DNA of 64,000 nucleotides, taken from contig NZ_CP096563.1 in assembly GCF_023221595.1 (NCBI RefSeq), positions 3,553,501-3,617,500 of the forward strand, read 5' to 3'. This DNA comes from Rhodococcus qingshengii JCM 15477. Its GTDB lineage: Bacteria; Actinomycetota; Actinomycetes; Mycobacteriales; Mycobacteriaceae. Below are positions 23,009-32,200 of the stretch, in pieces. The notes below the pieces were generated by a model. It was not told where the DNA came from, ran no database searches, and saw only the letters and a program-made list of their open reading frames with translations. Within the stretch, counting starts at the first letter, position 1, and the number at the start of each line of letters is the position of its first letter. A program made the translations under genes and the position numbers.

Positions 23009-24340
23009 TCAGTCGACGCGCGGACCGGTTTCGATCTGCGGGACTTCAATCGATCGATACCAACTGTCACGCGAGCGGGCCATGCCGCTGGCCCCCCGAT
23101 CCCCTGGTTTCACGGCCAGAACCTGATGAATCGTAAGCCTGTGCGGCTCCTCGAAACCCAGGGCACTGGCAGCGAGATACAGCAACCAGGTACGCACCCG
23201 GGGAGCACCGACCTGTAAGACCGATGCGTCCCAGTTCTCGCGGAGGTTCTGCACCCATGCGCGCAGTGTCAGTGCGTAATGCTCGCGCAACGCTTCGCTG
23301 TCACGCGTCTCGAAACCCGAAAGTTCCAGCGCATCAATGGTTTTACTCAACGGAAGGATCTCACCGTCCGGGAAGATGTACCTGTCGATGAAGCTGGGAC
23401 CGTCATCGACGTTGTCCGACAACGACTTCACCGCGGCGATGGCATGATTGAGCAGACGACCCCGCGGCACGAGCAGGTCGTAGAGTTTTGCCGTGTACAC
23501 CGGCAAATTGACCAGGCCCACGTGCTCGGACATGCCGATGCTCGAAATCGCGTCGTAAGGGCCGTCGTCGACGTCGCGGTAGTCCTGCACCCGAATCTCG
23601 ATGCGATCGGTCAAACCCGCGTCGGCAACTCGCCCCTTGGCGTATTCGACCTGCTCGTTGCTCAGCGAGACTCCGACGACGTCGACGCCGTAGTTCTGGG
23701 CGGCGTGCAATGCCATCGATCCCCAACCGCAGCCGACGTCGAGCAGTCGCATTCCCGGCTTCAGATCGAGCTTGCGGCAAATCAAGTCCAGCTTCGCGTA
23801 CTGAGCAGCTTCGAGGGATTCGACACCTTCCGGCCAGTATCCGCACGAATAAACCATGCTCGGCCCGAGGAACAGTTCGTAGAAGCGATTCCCGACGTCG
23901 TAGTGATGGGAGACAGTCGCCGAATCGCGTGATCTACTGTGCCGCTTGCCTCGCTTACTACGCATCTCGATCGCCGGGGGTGACGGTGGTGGACCCACCG
24001 CCCCCAAGCCGGCGAAAGTACCGGCGGCGCGAACAATCGAGCGCAGCGGCAACGTCGACAAACGATTCTCACCGAGCCGCGTGACCAGTTCCGGGACGTC
24101 GAGGAGCGCGAAGATGTCGCCGTCTACGTCCAGATCGCCGGAAACGTACGCCCTCGCCAGCCCTAATTCGTTGGGAGAGTAGAGGACCCGCCGTAGGGCA
24201 CGCCGATTCCGGAAGTGAACCTGCGCAGCGGCGTCCGGTGGCCCTGCCTCCGAACCGTCCCAACATCGCACGCGAACCGGAAGCGGAACCCCGATCACTT
24301 CCTCGAACACCGTCAAAATCTTGGCCGCGGCACCAGTCAC
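23009..24340 (-). CDS. cfa: Cyclopropane-fatty-acyl-phospholipid synthase family methyltransferase
   Basis: 443 residues. An N-terminal lipid-binding-type domain (1-130, containing YSPNELGLARAYVSGDLDVD) is followed by the SAM methyltransferase: HYDVGNRFYELFLGPSMVYS, the SAM motif RLLDVGCGWGSMALHAA, GVSLSNEQVEYAKGR, and SSIGMSEHVGLVNLP. It transfers a methylene from S-adenosylmethionine to unsaturated acyl chains of phospholipids. A GTG start with GGAGGG upstream is used. The upstream 127 bp contains two palindromes (24,393-24,404 and 24,417-24,433) that may bind a regulator. Confidence 0.9.
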   Translation of the reverse strand: MTGAAAKILTVFEEVIGVPLPVRVRCWDGSEAGPPDAAAQVHFRNRRALRRVLYSPNELGLARAYVSGDLDVDGDIFALLDVPELVTRLGENRLSTLPLRSIVRAAGTFAGLGAVGPPPSPPAIEMRSKRGKRHSRSRDSATVSHHYDVGNRFYELFLGPSMVYSCGYWPEGVESLEAAQYAKLDLICRKLDLKPGMRLLDVGCGWGSMALHAAQNYGVDVVGVSLSNEQVEYAKGRVADAGLTDRIEIRVQDYRDVDDGPYDAISSIGMSEHVGLVNLPVYTAKLYDLLVPRGRLLNHAIAAVKSLSDNVDDGPSFIDRYIFPDGEILPLSKTIDALELSGFETRDSEALREHYALTLRAWVQNLRENWDASVLQVGAPRVRTWLLYLAASALGFEEPHRLTIHQVLAVKPGDRGASGMARSRDSWYRSIEVPQIETGPRVD

Positions 24341-24467
24341 TGATCAACCCTCCGACAAAAGATGGTTAGCCGATGACAGAAAACTTACGCCCGATTCGCG
24401 AATCTTTCGCGCCATTTGTCCGAGTTTTGGACAGTGTTCATCGCGGTTTCGGTATTCATCGCCGAGT

Positions 24468-26024
24468 TCAGGGCTCCACCATTCCGGCGAGGAATTCCAC
24501 CAGCAGTCTCTTCGTGACCTCACGTGGCAGCGATTCCACTGCCGCGAGGACGGCCGCCATGTCCAAGGGAGAATCGGAAGAGCCCCGAGGATCCAGCCCC
24601 GCCGACGTCAACGCTGCCGCGACGGCGTCACTGGGCAACGCAAGAACATCGGCGACGGTGACATCGCCACGTTCGAATGCTCCGGCCAACTCTGCCAGGG
24701 CCGGCGGCGCCTCGGCTGCCGCCGAGCCGCGAACGTCGTCGGCACCGAGGACGAGTGCGCTGGTCAACTCGCCGAGCACAGATTCCGTCACCGGGGTGAC
24801 GGTGAGGTGGGTTGTTCGAGGCAACGTCGTCCCGTCAGGTTGCGTCGACGCCGGCTGCCCTTGAAGGACGAAGCCGCGAGCACCGACAGCGCTCACCCAG
24901 CGATGCGGATCCACTCGCCGTTCGAGCGGCACGGAATCGTCGGTAGCGACCGCGAACAGTGGTCCCACCGGCGAGCCCACGACGCGAAGACCCTCGATTG
25001 CCTCGACCGTGCCGATCAGTGCACGAGTGGCCCGCTGCGCCCGGGACACCAATTCGGCGTACCCGGATTGCCCGAGGACTTGCGAAATAGCCCAAGCACC
25101 GGCAAGAGCAGCAACGGATTTGGAACCGAGAAGCGTGGGATTGACCACCGGGTACCCCGGCCAGTCCGTGAGTCCGAAATACTGCTTGCGATGCAGATCT
25201 CGCCCTCGGTGCAGCAGAACCGAAACGCCTTTGGGCGAGTATCCGTACTTGTGGAAGTCGACCGACATGCTGGTGACCCCGGGCACCCGGAAATCCCAGG
25301 GTGGCAGATCACCCCACCACGGCAACGCAAGCCCACCGATGCAGGCGTCGACATGCAGTGGAATCGAATGTGCACGAGCAACTTCCGCGACATCGGCGAT
25401 CGGGTCGAGCGCCGCGAACGGGTAGCTGGGCGCGGAGACGACGATCAAGACCGTGTCTTTCCGAACTGCCGTCGCAATATCTTGTGCGCCGACGCGCCCC
25501 GACGTGGGATCTACGGGTACCAGGATCAGTTCCAGTCCGAGCAGGTGAGCTGCCTTGTGGAAAGCGGCATGCGCGGTGGTCGGAAGAACCAGCGAACCCT
25601 CACCCGGCGGGAGCCCACGGAAGTCGCGAGCTGCCTTGACGGCCAACACACAACTCTCCGTTCCGCCGCTGGTGACATTGCCGACGACTGCGCCTCCGGC
25701 GTCTGTATCTGCGGCTGGGTCTGAAGCTCCATGGAGGAACTCGCGTGCGAACGCAACCAACTCACGCTCCATCACCGCGGTGGACGGGAACACCGTCGGG
25801 TCGAGACCGTTGACCGGCTGAACCAATCGAGCTGCGTCCGCTGCCAACTCGTCGAGCGCTGCGAGGCCGCTGTCGTACACGTACGACAGAACCCGGCCTC
25901 CGTGCGTCGGAGCGTCCTGCTCGCGAAGCGAACGCAACCGACTCAAGATGTCGGCCGCCCTCTTCTCGAGGTTTGCGCTCTCGACGATCTTGCCCTGAAG
26001 TTCCTCGGCCCGAGTGGAACTCAT
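24468..26024 (-). CDS. PLP-dependent decarboxylase/lyase (sphingosine-phosphate-lyase-like)
   Basis: 518 residues of the group II PLP decarboxylase superfamily. NVTSGGTESCVLAVKAARD binds the cofactor phosphate. VSAPSYPFAALDPI and LHVDACIGG give the Asp to the pyridine nitrogen. SMSVDFHKYGYSPKGVSVLL carries the Schiff-base Lys. The plan and this HKYGYSPKG motif are those of sphingosine-1-phosphate lyases and related bacterial enzymes. A C-terminal helical extension of about 90 residues is unusual. The stop of the upstream transporter gene lies three bases before its start, so the enzyme and transporter probably act on one substrate. Confidence 0.82.
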   Translation of the reverse strand: MSSTRAEELQGKIVESANLEKRAADILSRLRSLREQDAPTHGGRVLSYVYDSGLAALDELAADAARLVQPVNGLDPTVFPSTAVMERELVAFAREFLHGASDPAADTDAGGAVVGNVTSGGTESCVLAVKAARDFRGLPPGEGSLVLPTTAHAAFHKAAHLLGLELILVPVDPTSGRVGAQDIATAVRKDTVLIVVSAPSYPFAALDPIADVAEVARAHSIPLHVDACIGGLALPWWGDLPPWDFRVPGVTSMSVDFHKYGYSPKGVSVLLHRGRDLHRKQYFGLTDWPGYPVVNPTLLGSKSVAALAGAWAISQVLGQSGYAELVSRAQRATRALIGTVEAIEGLRVVGSPVGPLFAVATDDSVPLERRVDPHRWVSAVGARGFVLQGQPASTQPDGTTLPRTTHLTVTPVTESVLGELTSALVLGADDVRGSAAAEAPPALAELAGAFERGDVTVADVLALPSDAVAAALTSAGLDPRGSSDSPLDMAAVLAAVESLPREVTKRLLVEFLAGMVEP

Positions 26025-26027
26025 CGT

Positions 26028-27419
26028 TCACCTTTCGTTCTCGTGAGTGGATTCTTGTTCAGTGCGGTAATTCCGCAATACGACCAGGCTGATCGCAACC
26101 AGGATCGCCGGCACGACCGAGAAGCCAAGGGCTATTCCGGTCAGCGCCGATTCCGGTTGCACGACAGTCTCGCCCGCAGTTTTCGAGACGAATCCGGTGA
26201 CCGCGAGTACACCCAAGAACACCGCGGGTCCCAGGGCAAGGCCTGCGGTTTCCGCGGCGGTCCAGATACCACTGAGCGAACCACCGCGTTGGCGCCCACC
26301 GATTCGCGCGTCGTCCTCGATGACGTCCGGAAGCATCGCCAGCGGGAACACCTGCATGCCGGCGTAGCCGACGCCGGCAAGCGCGACGGCACCGTAGATC
26401 CACGAACCCGCGTGGACAGCCGCAAGCGTCAACAACGCCGTGGCGACGACGAACAGAACCGAAGACACCACGTAACCGCGAAGCTTTCCGTACCGATGCG
26501 AGAACCGGTACCACAGCGGCATGACGACGAGAGCTGGTCCGACGAGTGCAACGAACAGACCGGTGAGCGCACCTTCGTTGCCCATCACATAGGTCGCCAG
26601 ATATTGCGCACCCGCCAACATCACGGCGGTGGCAAGAGCTTGGAGCACGAAGACGCTGACCAGCAATCGGAACGCGCGGGTACGTCGTATCGCGTCGAAC
26701 CCGTCCCGGTACTGCGAGAGCAACGAGCCGACCGGCGCGTCCGCGTGAGTCACCGTGTGGCGCGCGGCTCCGCGAACTGCCCAGATCATTGCCCCGCACA
26801 TCAGCGCCGACACCCCGATCGCCATGACCAGATAACCGCGTGCTCCGCCCCCGGCAGCGTCGCGTAGCTCGGGTCCGCCGGCGCCGATGACCAGAATTGT
26901 CAGGGCCAACACCGCAATTCGAACCGATACCAACCGGGTGCGCTCGTGGTAATCGCCGGTCAACTCGGTCGGCAACGCGATGTACGGCACCTGAAAGAGG
27001 CTGTAGGCACTCGCCGCGAGCAGGAAGAAGACGAGCACCCACATCGCCCCGACTCCTGGGCCGGCCGACACCGGGGCCGAGAACGTGAGAATGAAGAGCA
27101 ACGGCAGTCCCAGAGCGCCTGCGAGCATGAGTGGCACTCGCGTACCAGTTCGATGAGAGCTTCGGTCGCTGATCGACCCGATCAGCGGATCGATCAGGAC
27201 GTCGGCGATTTTCGGGACAATGACCACAAGCGACGCGAGCGCCGCGGCAACGCCGAGCGTGTCGGTCAGGTAGTACGCCAGTACCAGACCTGGCAGAACA
27301 CCGAATCCACCCGTACCGACACTTCCCGCTGCGTATCCGGCCACCACACCACGCGAAAGCCTGTCGGGCGATCTACCTTCACGAAGACGTACCGGTTTGT
27401 CTGTAGTCACCGTCCACAC
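26028..27419 (-). CDS. MFS/GPH-type sugar or amine-cation symporter
   Basis: 463 residues with 12 predicted membrane helices. The N-terminal motif IADVLIDPLIGSISDRSSHR is characteristic of the glycoside-pentoside-hexuronide (melibiose) family, and the middle has YSLFQVPYIALPTEL. Its substrate cannot be read. It is translated just ahead of the PLP enzyme (3 bp spacing), suggesting uptake or export of that enzyme's substrate or product. GTG 27,419 or an in-frame GTG three codons later are both possible starts. Confidence 0.82.
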   Translation of the reverse strand: MWTVTTDKPVRLREGRSPDRLSRGVVAGYAAGSVGTGGFGVLPGLVLAYYLTDTLGVAAALASLVVIVPKIADVLIDPLIGSISDRSSHRTGTRVPLMLAGALGLPLLFILTFSAPVSAGPGVGAMWVLVFFLLAASAYSLFQVPYIALPTELTGDYHERTRLVSVRIAVLALTILVIGAGGPELRDAAGGGARGYLVMAIGVSALMCGAMIWAVRGAARHTVTHADAPVGSLLSQYRDGFDAIRRTRAFRLLVSVFVLQALATAVMLAGAQYLATYVMGNEGALTGLFVALVGPALVVMPLWYRFSHRYGKLRGYVVSSVLFVVATALLTLAAVHAGSWIYGAVALAGVGYAGMQVFPLAMLPDVIEDDARIGGRQRGGSLSGIWTAAETAGLALGPAVFLGVLAVTGFVSKTAGETVVQPESALTGIALGFSVVPAILVAISLVVLRNYRTEQESTHENER

Positions 27420-27543
27420 ACTAATGTCACGACTTCGTACCGCGAGGGCAAAAGAATCCCGATGACCAGAAGTCGCTCACTCGGACGGGCCTGGCATGCC
27501 AGACTGTGACCCGATTCGCACACGAAACGAAGGTCTGAAGACG

Positions 27544-28197
27544 ATGGTTGACCCACTGCGAGAGATCTGGCCTCCGTACGGAGTCACGATCACGTGTGGG
27601 CCCGTCACCTTGCTCCCTGTGCGCGACGATCATTTCCCCGAACTCACTGCGCTGGTCCGAGCCGGCATTCACCCTGCCGAACAGATGCCGTTTCTCGTCC
27701 CCTGGACGGTGGGCACTCCCGACGAAGTGTCGCGAAGATTCATCCAATACCACTGGTCGGTCCGCGGAGCGATGACCATGACCGACTGGAAATTCGAAAC
27801 AGCCATTGTCGTCGACGGAGAAATCGTCGGCTGCCAGGCGTTCGCCGCGACGGACTTTCCTACCAGTCGTACCGGTGAAACCGGCTCGTGGATCGGACGC
27901 GGGTTCCAAGGCCGGGGTGTCGGCACTCTCGCCCGACAGGCAATCTGCGCATTCGCATTCGACTCTTTGGGTGCACGAAGCGTCGTGTCGTCGGCATTCA
28001 CGGACAACCCCGCCTCGATCACGGTGTCCACCAAAGTCGGGTACCGCGCAGACGGCACAGTAGAGGAGTTGGCTGCCGACGGTCGCATGACCGTGCGTCG
28101 TCTCTTCACCCTCAGCCGCGAAGATTTTGTCGCACCGCCGTATCCCGTCGAAGTGACCGGCGTGCGCGCGTTCAAGACGATGCTCGGCATCGACTGA
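27544..28197 (+). CDS. GNAT-family N-acetyltransferase
   Basis: 217 residues from ATG 27,544 (GAAGG upstream). The acetyl-CoA site is GRGFQGRGVGTLARQA, with the neighbouring strand FETAIVVDGEIVGCQAF and the C-terminal RSVVSSAFTDNPASITVSTK, typical of the RimJ/RimL-like subgroup that acetylates protein N-termini or small amines. It is divergent from the MFS gene and 77 bp upstream of a pseudogene. Confidence 0.85.
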   Translation: MVDPLREIWPPYGVTITCGPVTLLPVRDDHFPELTALVRAGIHPAEQMPFLVPWTVGTPDEVSRRFIQYHWSVRGAMTMTDWKFETAIVVDGEIVGCQAFAATDFPTSRTGETGSWIGRGFQGRGVGTLARQAICAFAFDSLGARSVVSSAFTDNPASITVSTKVGYRADGTVEELAADGRMTVRRLFTLSREDFVAPPYPVEVTGVRAFKTMLGID

Positions 28198-28233
28198 GCG
28201 AGCTACCCGTGCACCGTGAGAACCGAGAGAGCA

Positions 28234-28269
28234 GCGACAACCGGAAGACCAGTGACAACCGGTAGAACA
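28234..28269. repeat. Two 18-bp tandem repeats upstream of the pseudogene
   Basis: GCGACAACCGGAAGACCA and GTGACAACCGGTAGAACA follow each other directly (15 of 18 positions equal), just before the start at 28,275. No function is seen. Confidence 0.5.
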
Positions 28270-28274
28270 GACAC

Positions 28275-28911
28275 ATGGAACCCTCCGACATGATGGCCGC
28301 AGTCACCTCGTCCATGCGCGACCGTACCGGGCGCACCCTCGAAGAATGGGTTGAGGCCGTACGGACGTCCGGGGTCGACCCGCTCGATCAGAACGAAGTG
28401 CGCAAGTGGCTGAAAGCAGAGCACGGTGTACCGCAGAATTCGCAGTGGGCAATTGCATTCGAGACTGCCGAACAGTCCGGATGGGTGGAGCCGACCGTCG
28501 AGCAATACATCGACCAGCAGTACAGCGGCCCGAAGGCAGCACTGCGGCCGATCTTCGATGCAGCCCGACGTCTGATCGAAGAACTCGGAGCCGATGTTCG
28601 GGTCGAAGGCCGCGGAACCTACACGCCCTTCGTTCGCGCTCGCCAATTCGCCGCCATCGCAGCGGCCACCAAGGCCCGAGCGGAACCTACACGCCCTTCG
28701 TTCGCGCTCGCCAATTCGCCGCCATCGCAGCGGCCACCAAGGCCCGAGTCGACCTCGGACTACGTTTTGTCGAGGCCCCGAATCCGAACTTCTTGTCCCG
28801 GCCAAGGCTCCCGGGCAGTCGACCCACAAGATCGGGCTCAGCAGCACCGCAGACGTGAATGACGAAGTCGGATCGCTGACAGCGATCGCGTATCAACAGA
28901 ACGGCCGGTAG
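28275..28911 (+). pseudogene. DUF4287/DUF5655 domain protein, broken by tandem duplication and a frameshift
   Basis: The first 115 residues are intact and resemble the DUF4287-DUF5655 protein family (LEEWVEAVRTSGVDPLDQNE, then EQYIDQQYSGPKAALRPIFD). A perfect 68-bp duplication (28,613-28,680 repeated at 28,681-28,748) shifts the frame by two, after which VDLGLRFVEAPN can only be read in another frame. Near 28,790 a further single-base loss moves the family ending ELLVPAKAPGQSTHKIGLSS into the third frame, which closes at 28,911. Undoing both changes would give about 190 residues. Two independent lesions argue against a sequencing error, but this should be confirmed. Confidence 0.85.
28613..28748. 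repeat. Perfect 68-bp tandem duplication
   Basis: Positions 28,613-28,680 and 28,681-28,748 are identical. The length is not a multiple of three and so causes the frameshift in the surrounding gene. Perfect identity suggests a recent event by replication slippage or unequal crossing over. Confidence 0.95.
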
Positions 28912-28956
28912 GTCACTCACTCACCGCCACGCAAACGCTCACCTGCAGGCTGCACG

Positions 28957-28993
28957 AAAGTCCCTGTTCTCCTTGTCGGAGAACAGGGACTTT
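28957..28993. terminator. Strong bidirectional terminator
   Basis: A 16-bp perfect stem (AAAGTCCCTGTTCTCC / GGAGAACAGGGACTTT) with loop TTGTC lies between the pseudogene (plus) and the NRPS/small-peptide transcript (minus). T-runs follow on both strands. Confidence 0.9.
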
Positions 28994-29024
28994 CTTCACC
29001 GCGGGGGAAGGTCGCTGCGACGTG

Positions 29025-29132
29025 TCAGCTCAGGCCGAAGAGCGCGCCGATGATGGTCCGAGCAGCCTCGAAGAGCGCGTCGACGGACGGAACACCGATT
29101 TCAGAGCTGATGGAAAAAAGGGAACCCAACAT
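29025..29132 (-). CDS. 35-residue amphipathic peptide downstream of the NRPS
   Basis: An ATG at 29,132 with an excellent ribosome binding site (CCGGAGG, 6 bases upstream) opens a frame that ends 30 bases before the terminator. The peptide has a hydrophobic start (MLGSLFSI) and a helix-like end (DALFEAARTIIGALFGLS) with alternating charged and hydrophobic faces. It follows the NRPS by 129 bp on the same strand. It may be a membrane-active or regulatory peptide. I do not recognise a family, and the ribosome binding site is the main evidence. Confidence 0.55.
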   Translation of the reverse strand: MLGSLFSISSEIGVPSVDALFEAARTIIGALFGLS

Positions 29133-29261
29133 ACGATCCTCCGGAGATAGTTTCTGAATGGCTTACTGCCACAAGGGAAATGCTACAGATTCTACTTGCG
29201 GAACTGAAGCAAGGGGACCACGGGAGTGACAATTCCGGACCAAAGTCCCGGCCCGTTAGAT

Positions 29262-32200
29262 CTACTGCACCCCAGTATGATTGCGATCCTTCGAATCCGA
29301 ATCGACACCTTCGAGATAGCCGACGAGAACTTGGGCGACCTCTGCCAACACCTCAGTGCTCGACATTTCCGAGTGGGAGCAGTCGACCAGGTACGCCCGC
29401 AACGGCCCCACCAGTTCGGACCACCTTTCGACCAGGTGACGATGTTCAGGCAGATCATGCTGCGCCACAAACAGTTCCACTGACCCGAAATAGTGCCTCG
29501 GCGTGTGGTCCCGAACGATTCGCGACAGTTTTTCCACCCGACCCACTACGGATTCGAGTACCGTATCGGAAAGGAAATCCATACCGGTCTGCCTTCGGAT
29601 CTCTGCCGCAACGTCTGTGAAAGTCAGTGCTGCAGTGTCAGTTTCAACCTCGGATAGCCCGATCTGCGCGAACAGTTCGGAAGGTTTCGGAGCCGCTTGT
29701 ACCGATGGCATCATCTCCGGTAACAGCGCGTCGAGCATGACAACCGAACCGACCAGATCGCCGGCCTCTTCGAGCTGGCTCGCCATCTCGAGCGCGATCG
29801 TTCCGCCGGCAGACCAACCGAGTAGATGGTATTCACCCGACGGCTGCACCGTCCGTACGGCATCGACGTACCCCGACGCCAACTCCGCCACCGTGCCTGG
29901 CAATTCACCTGCTCCCGTTGCCTGGATGCCGTACACCCGTCGACCCCGCAGCTGACCGACGAGTCCGGCGTAGCACCAGGCGATTCCGCTGACCGGATGC
30001 ACACAGAACAACGGCGGCCGTTGGTCATCGGGGTCGCCTCCGAGCATGACGACCGTGTCCAGCGGATCCGAACGAAGCGAATCACCCTCGAAGACATCGG
30101 CATGAACGAGATCCATCCGAGAGGCAAGCTCCGCCACAGTTCGGTCGGTGAAAATCCATTGAACCGGGAATTCCCTGTTCAGGCTCTCACGCAAGCGCGT
30201 AGCCACTCGAACTGCACCCATCGATGTCCCGCCGAGCTCGAAGAAGTCGTCGTAGCGGCCGACCGATATCGCGCCGGTCACGCCCTCGAATGCCTGTGCC
30301 ACGTGACGTTCGGTATCCGAGATGGGTCGATCCACACTCGACCCTGGCTGCGGTGAAGGAGCAGGAAGTGCCGCTGCGTCTATCTTCCCCGAAGCGAGCA
30401 ACGGTACCTCGCCCACTATCGTCACCGACGAAGGCAGCAGGTGCTTCGGCAGCAGGCCGGAGACGAACCCGCGAAGCTCCGATTCCGTCGCCGAACCGTT
30501 TTCCGCCAACGTCACATACGAACGGAGCTCAGCGGATCCGTGCCCGTCGTCACAGACAACGGTTACCGAGAAGGCCACTGCTCCATGGCTTGACAGAGCC
30601 GCGTCGACCTCCGCCGGTTCCACGCGGACACCCCGCACCTTCACCTGCGCGTCGTTGCGACCCAGGTACTCGAGCGCTCGGTCGTGACGCCTACGACGCA
30701 CGAGGTCACCCGTGCGATACATCCGAGTCCCCACCGCGTGAGGATTGGCAACAAAGCGCTCGGAAGTCAGAGCCGGGGAAGCGACGTACCCCCGTGCCAC
30801 ATTCTCACCGGCGAGGAACAGTTCTCCCGCAACGCCATCCGGAACCGGTCGGAGCCTCTGATCGAGAACAAATGCTGTCGTACCAGGGACTGGAGTGCCG
30901 ACAGTGACGTCCGCGTCAGTGATCCGTGCGGAAATCGATGCCGCGATCGTTGATTCGGTCGGTCCGTATCCGTTGACGATGCGATGTCGGGGTGACCACG
31001 CCGACGCAAGGCGCGCAGAGAGCGGCTCCCCCATCGATTCGACGATCAACGGTTGCACTGCATCCGGATCGACTGTCGCCAGGACCGTCGGCGTCACGAT
31101 CAGATGTGTTACGTCGGCGGCTATCAGCAGATTCGTGAGTTCTTCTCCCCCGTAGACGAAGTCGGGAGTCAGAATCAGCGTTCCACACCCTGCAGCCGCG
31201 AGAAGGATCTCGATCACCGACGCGTCGAAGGTCGACGACGCCAATTGCAGGACTCGGGGGCCACGCTCGAGCTCGGCGATCTCGGCGTGTGCGGTGCAGA
31301 CGTTCATGATTCCGCGGTGTGAAACCTCCACGCCCTTGGGTCTTCCCGTGGAACCCGACGTGTAGATGACGTAGGCGAGGTTGTCGGGGTGAGCCGGCGT
31401 TGCCGATACCTCGGCAGCGCCACCAGCAGTGCGGGATTCGTCCATCGCCACCCACTCGACGCACTCGGGCAAACTCTCGGATGCACCTCCCGCTGTCAAA
31501 CCGACAACCGAACCGCATTCCTCGACCATCGTCTGCCGGCGCGCTGTCGGCAGCGCCGGATCGAGCGACAGCCACGCTGCGCCTGCACGCGCTACTGCCC
31601 ACAACGCAACGATCCACAGATGCCCGCGCCCGAGCGCAACGGCCACCACGTCGTCGGGTCCGATTCCTCGGACCACCAACTCGCGTGTCCAGTGCGACGA
31701 CTCCTCGTGCAGGTCGCGGTAAGTCCAGCGTCTGCCGTTCTCTTCCAGCGCGACGCCGTCGGGCGCCTGACGCAGAGCGCGTTCGAAAATGTCGGCAATC
31801 GTCAGAGGTTCGACGTGGCGAGGATTCGCAGCAGTCAGCGCCGAGCGTTCGAGTCCGGACAGCAGTTCGATCTCCCCGATCACAATCTCGGGTTCCGCGG
31901 TCACTGATTCGGCGATACGTCTCACCCGCTGCATGAACAGTTCCGCGGTCGACTCGCGGAACTTGTCCGTCGCATACAGCAATCGAATAGTCAGACTGTC
32001 ACCGGTGTCGACCAGGTCCCACGTCAAGTCGTAACCGGTCGACGCCCCTGAATTGTCGATGTCGAAGACGGTAATGCCGTCGATCTGCGGCAACTCCAGC
32101 GCTCGCCGGTACGCCAGCATGACCGTGAACAGCGGATGCTCGTTCATCCTGCGCGGCGGATCGACCTTCGCAACGACGTCGTCGAATGAGACGTCCGCGT

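Noticed and set aside
24321..25724. 467-codon plus-strand open frame
   Set aside because: It is antisense to the PLP-dependent enzyme, has shadow composition rich in Arg, Gly and His, no ribosome binding site and no domain.
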